Origin: Aldehydirespirator sp965116865
GTDB lineage: Bacteria > Actinomycetota > Acidimicrobiia > Acidimicrobiales > Aldehydirespiratoraceae
Direction of reading: 5' to 3'
Assembly (NCBI GenBank): GCA_965116865.1
Contig: OZ220727.1
Coordinates: forward strand, 1,178,001 to 1,242,000
DNA: 64,000 bases
The stretch's first letter is position 1, and each line of letters begins with the position of its first letter. The notes below the pieces were generated by a model. That model saw only the letters and a list, made by a program, of their open reading frames with translations. It made no database searches and had not been told where the DNA came from. Both the position numbers and the translations under genes were made by a program. Positions 58,849 to 64,000 of this stretch are shown one piece after another.

Positions 58849-59745
58849 ATGGACGTGCTGCAACGCTACCGGGCCCGCCTGGGAGCCTCGGTCGGCGGGC
58901 TCTTCTCCCACGGCGAGATGCCGCTGCAGCGCACAGCCGACCATCCCGGCGACGCGGGGCTGTGCGGGCCGGGCTCGGTGAGCTGGAGGGCGATCGGCGA
59001 CGTGAGCGTGTTCGTGGGCGCCATCCGGGCCCTGCTGGTGCAGGCCGCCCATCCCGAGGCCGCCGCCGGTGTAGACGACCACAGCCGCTACCGCGACGAC
59101 CCCATGGGCCGCCTGAATCGGACCGCTTTCTACGTGACGTCGGCTACTTTCGGGGCCATGCCCGAGGTGGAGGAGGCGGTCGCGCGTGTGCAGGCCGCCC
59201 ACCGCGGCGTGCGCGGCACATCGCACCGCGGACAGGACTACGACGCGACGATGCCGGAGTTGGCCGCCTGGGTGCACAACACCCTCACCGAGTCGTTCCT
59301 GGTGGCCTGCCGGGACTTCGGCCCGGAGCTCACCGAGGCCGAGGCCGACCGGTTCGTGGTCGAGCAGTCCCAGGTCGGGGCCATGCTCGGAGCCGCTCCC
59401 CTGCCCCGGACCGCCTCCGAACTGCACGACTGGGTCCGCCGCCACCCGGCGCTGGCGCCGAGTCCCGGCATGCGGTCCGCAGTGGACTTCCTGCGGCGCC
59501 CGCCCCTGCCTGCCCGCCAGCGGGTCGGCTACACGGTCCTCATGCAGGGAGCGATCAGCACTCTGCCCCCCGAACTGACCAGCGTGCTCGGCCTGAAGGC
59601 CCGCCCCGGCGCCCGTCCGGCCACGACCACACTGCTGGCCTTCCTGCGCTGGGGGCTCCGCAACAGCCCCTCGTGGCGGGCCGCCCTCGACCGCTGCGGC
59701 GCCCCCTACGACCCGTCCGAGTTCCGGGAGACGCCCCGGCCATGA
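58849..59745 (+). CDS. MpaB/DUF2236-family haem oxygenase-like protein
   Basis: 298 aa. The pattern of DUF2236 is seen in RAIGDVSVFVGAIRALLVQAAHPEAAAG, DDPMGRLNRTAFYV and TLTESFLVACRDFG. The family includes fungal MpaB' oxygenase and the rubber-cleaving Lcp protein, with haem bound by conserved His. The substrate is not known. The stop overlaps the start of a truncated haemoglobin gene (ATGA), and the pairing of an oxygenase with a globin may be functional (inference). Confidence 0.85.
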   Translation: MDVLQRYRARLGASVGGLFSHGEMPLQRTADHPGDAGLCGPGSVSWRAIGDVSVFVGAIRALLVQAAHPEAAAGVDDHSRYRDDPMGRLNRTAFYVTSATFGAMPEVEEAVARVQAAHRGVRGTSHRGQDYDATMPELAAWVHNTLTESFLVACRDFGPELTEAEADRFVVEQSQVGAMLGAAPLPRTASELHDWVRRHPALAPSPGMRSAVDFLRRPPLPARQRVGYTVLMQGAISTLPPELTSVLGLKARPGARPATTTLLAFLRWGLRNSPSWRAALDRCGAPYDPSEFRETPRP

Positions 59746-59813
59746 CCGCCGAGAACCGCTCCGCCCCCGGCGACCGTCCCGCAGGTCACCGCGTTCCGGG
59801 AGACGCCCCGGCC
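59721..59813. repeat. Direct repeat at a start/stop overlap (21 + 51 + 21 bp)
   Basis: gttccgggagacgccccggcc at 59721-59741 and 59793-59813, 51 bases between (period 72). It begins in the last codons of the MpaB-family gene and adds 24 residues to the N-terminus of the globin, in frame. Confidence 0.85.
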
Positions 59814-60338
59814 GCGAGTTCCGAGCCTCCGCCCGGGCGCGCGGCGCCCGGCGATGCCTCAGACAGCGGCGAGGGCGGGAACGAGGGCTTCTCGGCAGGC
59901 GTCAACCTGAAGGGAGCGCTGCGCGAGGCCATGAAGGCGCCCCAGACGGTGTACGAGGCGGTGGGAGGCCGGCGGTTCTTCGACGAGCTGGCCGACCGGT
60001 TCTACGACGCCGTCGAGAACGACAGCCTGCTGCGGCCGATGTACCCGCGCGACATGGGACCGTCCAGGAGGCGGCTTGCCGGGTTCCTGGCCCAGTACTG
60101 GGGAGGACCCCCGGACTACAGCGAGGAGCGCGGCCATCCCCGCCTTCGCATGCGGCACCTCCCCTTCGCCATCGGCCGGGCCGAGCGGGACGCCTGGATG
60201 GCCCACATGACCGCCTCGCTCGACGCGGCCACGGTAGCCGGCGGCGCCGGGCGCCCCCTGCCGGCCGAGATCCGGGCCGCGATGCTCGACCACTTCGACA
60301 ACGCGGCCACCCATCTGGTCAACCGGCCCGACAGCTAG
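59742..60338 (+). CDS. Group II truncated haemoglobin with disordered N-terminal extension
   Basis: 198 aa. Globin core from about residue 60: YEAVGGRRFFDELADRFYD, then QYWGGPPDYSEERGHPRLRM followed by RHLPFAIG (proximal His), close to GlbO of mycobacteria. The first roughly 60 residues are Pro/Ala/Gly-rich and partly stem from a 72-bp repeat unit. GlbO-type globins bind O2 and can scavenge NO or peroxide. Coupled to the MpaB-family gene by an ATGA overlap. Confidence 0.92.
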   Translation: MTAENRSAPGDRPAGHRVPGDAPAASSEPPPGRAAPGDASDSGEGGNEGFSAGVNLKGALREAMKAPQTVYEAVGGRRFFDELADRFYDAVENDSLLRPMYPRDMGPSRRRLAGFLAQYWGGPPDYSEERGHPRLRMRHLPFAIGRAERDAWMAHMTASLDAATVAGGAGRPLPAEIRAAMLDHFDNAATHLVNRPDS

Positions 60339-60446
60339 TGCAACGTTCTCCAACGCGAAGAAGGCGACGCACTCGGAGCTAGCGCCGGGCGTGACGGCGA
60401 CCGTGGCAGTGCAACGTTCTCCAACGCGAAGAAGGCGACGCACTCG
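60337..60446. repeat. A-X-A unit at the globin stop codon (39 + 32 + 39 bp)
   Basis: agtgcaacgttctccaacgc... at 60337-60375 and 60408-60446 (perfect), 32 unrelated bases between (period 71). The first copy begins inside the globin stop codon TAG (60336-60338). Confidence 0.92.
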
Positions 60447-60493
60447 TCGGGTCCGCGCCGTACACCTCGTCGTGAGGCGTGCAGCCCGACGGC

Positions 60494-60499
60494 TAGGGT
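60494..60499 (+). promoter_or_regulatory. -10 box before a 13-codon leader ORF
   Basis: TAGGGT, 6 nt before GTG 60506. Confidence 0.4.
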
Positions 60500-60505
60500 C
60501 CGGTC

Positions 60506-60547
60506 GTGGGCGACACTCAGCAGCCGGACCGCGACGGGATGCGGTGA
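60506..60547 (+). CDS. Possible 13-codon leader peptide coupled to the permease gene
   Basis: GTG 60506 to TGA 60545-60547 encodes VGDTQQPDRDGMR. It starts at leaderless spacing from a -10 box, and its stop overlaps the permease GTG (GTGA, 60544-60547). Translation of the leader would deliver ribosomes to the permease start, which has no Shine-Dalgarno of its own. It shows no run of a single amino acid as in classic attenuators. Supported by position only. Confidence 0.4.
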   Translation: MGDTQQPDRDGMR

Positions 60548-62298
60548 CAGCACCAGGAACCGGCGAGACCATCCGCTACGAGCCGGACGAGCCCTGCCCT
60601 CCGCTGGTCGCCTTGGGCGTAGGAGTGCAGGGAGTCATGCTGGTGCTGGCGACGATCGTGCTGATCGTGGCCATCACTGCTCGTGCAGGCAACCAGGACG
60701 ACAGCTACGTGACATGGGCTGTGTTCGCGTCCCTGGTAATCGCTGGAGGGCTCACCGCGATGCAAGCCGGCCGCTTCCGGCAGCTCGGCGCCGGTCACAT
60801 CCTGATCATGGGGCCCACCCCCAACTACGTCGCCGTCTCGGTGCTCGCTCTGGCGGCAGGCGGGCCGGCCCTGCTCGCCAGCCTTACCGTGGCGGCCTCG
60901 ATCTTCTACATCGTGCTGTCTGTATGGCTCCCGCTGCTGCGCCGGATCATCACACCAGTCGTGTCGGGAACGGTGCTCATGCTGATCGCGGCCACGGTGC
61001 TGCCTGTCGTGCTCGGCCGGGTGAACGATGTGCCCGGGACCGCCCCCGCGGCGGCCGGACCGGTGGCGGCGCTGGCGACGCTGGTCGCGGTTGTGGCTCT
61101 GTCCTTGCGGGCCTCGGGGCCATGGCGACTCTGTTCCCCGCTCATCGCCATCGCGGCCGGATGCGCGGTGGCGGTGCTGTTCGGGGCCTACGACATCCAG
61201 CACATTGGCGACGCCAGGTGGTTCGGACTCCCCGAGGGTGGGTTCCCTGGCCTCGAATTGACTCCGGGCGCCGACTTCTGGGCCCTGCTGCCGGCTTTCG
61301 TGGTGGTCGCCCTCGTGGGCAGCGTCAAGAACGTCGGAGACTGCATCGCCATCCAGCAGGTCTCCTGGCGGAGGCCGCGGGTGACCGACTTCCGCCTGGT
61401 GCAGGGCTCGCTCAACACCAACGGCCTCGGCATCCTGCTCTCGGGCGTGGCCGGCACGCCGCCGACGACCGTCTACTCGTCGTCGAGCCCGCTGCTGATT
61501 GCCCTCACCGGCGTGGCCGCCCGCCGCGTCGGCTACGCCGTCGGGCTGGTCATGGTCGTGCTGGCGCTGCTGCCCAAGGCGGCGGCCGTGTTGCTGGCCA
61601 TCCCCAGCCCGGTCATGGGCGCCTACCTGCTCACCGCCATCGGAGTGCTCTTCGTGAGCGGCATCCAGACGGTGGTGGCCGACGGCCTCGACCGGGGCAA
61701 AGCCCTCACGGTGGGAATCGCCTTCTCGTTGGGCGTGGGCCTGGACAGCCAGACCATCGGCACGGAGTTGCTGGGCGAGACATGGGGACCGCTGATCGAC
61801 AACGGCATGCTGGCCGGCGCGCTGGCCGCCGTTGTGATGAACCGGTTCGTGGAGCTGACCGGTCGGGGCCGCCGGGCGCGCCTGAAACTCGACCTGCACC
61901 CGACGGCGGTCGGCGAGATCGACGAGTTCCTACGCGGCTTCGCGGCCGACATCGACTGGGACGACAGCGCCGCGCAGCGATTGCGCTCCGCGGGCGAGGA
62001 GACGCTGATGAGCCTGCTGCAACAGCACGGTGACGACCTCCCGGCCGCCGACGCACCCGCTCTGATAGTCGCAGCCCGCCACACCGGCGCGGCGGTCGAG
62101 ATGGAGTTCCTGGCCGTCTTCGACGACGAGAACCTCGAGGACCGACTGGCCCACTTGAGCGAGGAGTCGCAGAGCACCGCCGGCATGGAGGAGGGCGAGA
62201 TCTCGCTCCGGCTGCTGCGGCACTACGCCTCGTCGGTGCACCACCAGAGGTTCCACGGTCTGGACGTCGTGACGGTGCAGGTCAAAGCGGCGAGCTAG
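60544..62298 (+). CDS. NCS2-family nucleobase permease with a soluble C-terminal domain
   Basis: 584 aa from GTG 60544. About 12 to 14 membrane helices (PPLVALGVGVQGVMLVLATI at the start; VVVALVGSVKNVGDCIAIQQV; LLSGVAGTPPTTVYSSSSPLL, the NAT-type signature region) make up a xanthine/uracil permease-like transporter. Unusually, a roughly 140-residue soluble domain follows (about 445-584: IDWDDSAAQRLRSAGEETLM...EISLRLLRHYASSV). It looks like a degenerate histidine-kinase-type ATPase/RsbW fold (inference). Substrate unknown; purine uptake would fit the Mo-hydroxylases nearby. Confidence 0.85.
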   Translation: MTAPGTGETIRYEPDEPCPPLVALGVGVQGVMLVLATIVLIVAITARAGNQDDSYVTWAVFASLVIAGGLTAMQAGRFRQLGAGHILIMGPTPNYVAVSVLALAAGGPALLASLTVAASIFYIVLSVWLPLLRRIITPVVSGTVLMLIAATVLPVVLGRVNDVPGTAPAAAGPVAALATLVAVVALSLRASGPWRLCSPLIAIAAGCAVAVLFGAYDIQHIGDARWFGLPEGGFPGLELTPGADFWALLPAFVVVALVGSVKNVGDCIAIQQVSWRRPRVTDFRLVQGSLNTNGLGILLSGVAGTPPTTVYSSSSPLLIALTGVAARRVGYAVGLVMVVLALLPKAAAVLLAIPSPVMGAYLLTAIGVLFVSGIQTVVADGLDRGKALTVGIAFSLGVGLDSQTIGTELLGETWGPLIDNGMLAGALAAVVMNRFVELTGRGRRARLKLDLHPTAVGEIDEFLRGFAADIDWDDSAAQRLRSAGEETLMSLLQQHGDDLPAADAPALIVAARHTGAAVEMEFLAVFDDENLEDRLAHLSEESQSTAGMEEGEISLRLLRHYASSVHHQRFHGLDVVTVQVKAAS

Positions 62299-62329
62299 TC
62301 CGGCATTCAGGAGCCGGGCGGCCGTCTGT

Positions 62330-62335
62330 TACCAT
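62330..62335 (+). promoter_or_regulatory. -10 box of the hydrolase gene
   Basis: TACCAT, 9 nt before ATG 62345; slightly long for a leaderless start. No clear Shine-Dalgarno lies between. Confidence 0.35.
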
Positions 62336-62344
62336 CGCTTCGGT

Positions 62345-63247
62345 ATGCAGGAGAGAGTCTGGACCCTGCCGGAGCCTCTGTCCGTGCATGAGGTCCGGTT
62401 TAACGACGGCGCGGCCATCGCTCTGCGGCGACATGGGAACCCGGACGGCGCCAGGCTGGTCCTGTCACACGGGCTCGGCCTCTCAATAGACCTCTACTAC
62501 CCGTTCTGGTCGCTGCTGGCCGACGACTTCGACCTCGTCGTCTATGACATGAGAAGCCACGGCTGGAATACCGTCAGTCCCCTTTCGGACCACACCGTCC
62601 CGACCTACGTCACCGACCATGACGGGGTCCTCGACGCCATCGACGAGCATTACGGCACCAAGCCGCAGGCAGGCGTATTCCACTCGTTCTCGTCCTTCGC
62701 GCCGCTGCTGTCCCCCACGGAAGGAAGCCGGTTCTCCTCCTTGGTCCTGTTCGATCCTCCCCTGCGCAAGCCGGGCGAGGCTCGCAACGAGTTCGACGAG
62801 GCGGTCAAGCGTGCGGTCGAGACGGCCGAGCGGCGCACCTACCAGTTCAAGACGCTGGAGGCCTTCACCGACCTGCTCGCCTTCCTGCCGGCGTTCAAGC
62901 GCACGGTCACCGGTGTCCATGACTTGATGGCCAGGACCACGCTGCGCGAGACCGCGGACGGCTCCGGCTACGAGCTCCGCTTCCCTCGCCAGAGCGAGGC
63001 GCAGATCATCGCTCACGCCCGGCTCTTCGCGGTGCTGGTCGACTTCGACGCGCTGCGATGCCCGGTCAAGGTCATCGGAGCCGACCCGACGCTGCCCTAC
63101 TCGTTTCTCCCGACTGTCGACCTAAGCGAGATGCTGACCGTCGACTACGACTTCCTTCCCGATGCCACGCACTTCCTCCAGCTGGAGAAGCCCGACGAGT
63201 GCGTGGCCATCATGCGGAACTTCTTGGAGTCGGCCGGCCTCGTCTGA
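62345..63247 (+). CDS. Alpha/beta-hydrolase-fold protein
   Basis: 300 aa. VLSHGLGLSID forms the oxyanion loop, GVFHSFSSFAPLL the nucleophile elbow (Ser in HSFSS, where GHSMGG is more usual), DATHFLQLEKPDEC the catalytic His, with an acid near IGADPTLP. The broad lid segment is charged. The substrate cannot be predicted. Monocistronic by context. Confidence 0.85.
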   Translation: MQERVWTLPEPLSVHEVRFNDGAAIALRRHGNPDGARLVLSHGLGLSIDLYYPFWSLLADDFDLVVYDMRSHGWNTVSPLSDHTVPTYVTDHDGVLDAIDEHYGTKPQAGVFHSFSSFAPLLSPTEGSRFSSLVLFDPPLRKPGEARNEFDEAVKRAVETAERRTYQFKTLEAFTDLLAFLPAFKRTVTGVHDLMARTTLRETADGSGYELRFPRQSEAQIIAHARLFAVLVDFDALRCPVKVIGADPTLPYSFLPTVDLSEMLTVDYDFLPDATHFLQLEKPDECVAIMRNFLESAGLV

Positions 63248-63305
63248 TTCGGGCTCTCAGGCAGTCTTGGGCGCATCCACCCAATGACGGCGGCGTTGGA
63301 AGGGG

Positions 63306-63334
63306 TTGAGCAACTGCTGATAGTTTGATAGAGT
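63306..63334 (+). promoter_or_regulatory. Promoter of the IS607-type resolvase remnant
   Basis: TTGAGC (63306-63311), a 17-bp spacer and TAGAGT (63329-63334), which ends 7 nt before ATG 63342. A full -35/-10 pair at leaderless spacing. Confidence 0.6.
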
Positions 63335-63341
63335 GTTGTTG

Positions 63342-63656
63342 ATGGACAGGGCTGACGGTTGGATGAGATTGTCGGACTGGGGTCGGCAGTTTGGGAGGTC
63401 GCCGCGTGTGTCTTGGCAGATGCTCAAGGACGGACGTTTGCCTGATGATTTAGAGGTTCAGAAGGTCGGTCGCATCTTCTATGTCCGGTCCAAGTCTGCG
63501 GTCTTGGCGGCTAGCGGTGGCCGCACTGTGTTGTATGCGCGGGTGTCGAGTTCTGATCAGGCGTCTGGTCTGGTCCCGTCAGGGTCGCGTCTCAGGTTCG
63601 GTGTAATAGCGGTGTGGGGCGCTGGTTCGGGTGGTCATGTTGGGCGGCTTGTGTGA
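63342..63656 (+). pseudogene. IS607-type serine resolvase, truncated by another IS
   Basis: MerR-like N-terminal DNA-binding domain (MRLSDWGRQFGRSPRVSWQML) then TVLYARVSSSDQ, the start of the serine recombinase core with the catalytic Ser. After ASGL the conserved sequence stops near 63570 and the frame enters the end of an IS256-type element. Confidence 0.8.
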
Positions 63657-64000
63657 CTGCTGTGAGGGGCTGGTGGTTGTTCGGTGTGGTTGGGTCGCTG
63701 GAGGCGGTGTCGCAGCTCGGCGAGGTGTCGGGCGATGGCGGGTGTGTAGGTGAGGCCGCGCCAGCCTTGTGATGCCCGGTCGAGCACGGCCCATACGAGT
63801 GTGAGGCAGGAGGCTCGCCGGGGAGCCGGCCGATGACTTTGACCCTGCGTCGGGTTTCGCCGAAGGTGCGCTCGATGAGGTTGGTGTGGCGGATCCTCTT
63901 CCAGTGCTGTGGGGGGAACCTCAGGTAGACGGTGAGGGCTTGGCGGTCCGCCGGCAGGCACTTGACCGCGGCGGGGAACTCGCGTTCATAGCGGCGGGCG
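63570..64000. mobile_element. IS256-family insertion sequence, one end within the window
   Basis: The element interrupts the IS607-type resolvase near 63570, where gtcccgtcagggtcgcgtct begins, and runs past the right edge. The transposase is on the minus strand. Confidence 0.6.
63635..64000 (-). pseudogene. IS256-family transposase, C-terminal part, frameshifted
   Basis: Reading from the right edge: RRYEREFPAAVKCLPADRQA, then RIRHTNLIERTFGETRRRVK and VIGRLPGE, as in IS256-type DDE transposases. Next a one-base deletion near 63813 shifts the frame, and CLTLVWAVLDRASQGWRGLT continues in another frame to the stop at 63635. The 5' part lies outside the window, so its other condition is unknown. 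Confidence 0.85.

Overview
The window comes from a high-GC bacterium, most likely an actinomycete (Actinomycetota; Acidimicrobiia would fit but is only an inference). Support: G+C-rich codon use, a CarD regulator, a thrS-HIT pair arranged as in mycobacteria, an InhA/FabI-type reductase, a DUF222-HNH gene, and many transcripts that look leaderless, with a TANNNT -10 box 6-9 nt before a start codon. It reads like an accessory-rich chromosomal segment: housekeeping genes are interleaved with toxin-antitoxin pairs, a type I restriction-modification operon, IS remnants and many short repeat units.

Layout. 0.2-3.3 kb: nucleoside-type ABC ATPase and BmpA-like lipoprotein. 3.6-6.3 kb: HAD/5'-nucleotidase-like protein, CarD, Fic protein. 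6.6-10.6 kb: tRNA-Pro and a molybdenum hydroxylase (fused FAD + 2Fe-2S subunit, then the Mo subunit). 10.6-15.5 kb: a MITE-like element, a DUF222-HNH gene with a long repeat tract and a duplicated 5' end, and two dead transposases. 15.8-22.7 kb: hypothetical protein, HEPN-MNT, MazEF, DUF4143 ATPase, VapBC and gene fragments. 23.3-27.1 kb: HIT, thrS, fabI. 27.4-31.9 kb: two CNNM-type transporters, an ABC ATPase and a small coiled-coil membrane protein. 32.2-40.8 kb: thiamine pyrophosphokinase, M23 peptidase, membrane protein, tRNA-Val, amidase, VapBC, murF and ddl. 40.9-51.3 kb: type I R-M operon (half HsdS, HsdM, HsdS, HsdR, YgjP-like peptidase) with HicAB and MntA-HepT inside it, then a Doc module. 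51.8-58.7 kb: second molybdenum hydroxylase operon with a MoaD-like protein, behind a large N6-adenine methylase. 58.8-63.2 kb: MpaB-family oxygenase, group II truncated haemoglobin, NCS2 permease with a soluble C-terminal domain, alpha/beta hydrolase. 63.3-64 kb: IS607 resolvase remnant cut by an IS256 element.

The most striking feature is not a gene. At about 20 places a local sequence A (mostly 28-43 bp) is repeated around an unrelated segment X (mostly 29-38 bp), giving A-X-A or longer A-X-A-X-A arrays. A differs at every locus because it is the host sequence of that locus. The repeat period falls mainly at 61-63 bp or 69-78 bp, close to common CRISPR periods. A often covers a stop codon, start codon or start/stop overlap, so the insertion leaves flanking genes intact; in other cases it breaks a transposase or lengthens a protein linker. 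No cas genes are in the window. The pattern is what ectopic spacer-like integration with target duplication would leave, but a replication-based origin is not excluded.

First genes of operons tend to look leaderless whereas several internal genes have Shine-Dalgarno sequences or 4-nt start/stop overlaps. This was used to correct several starts.
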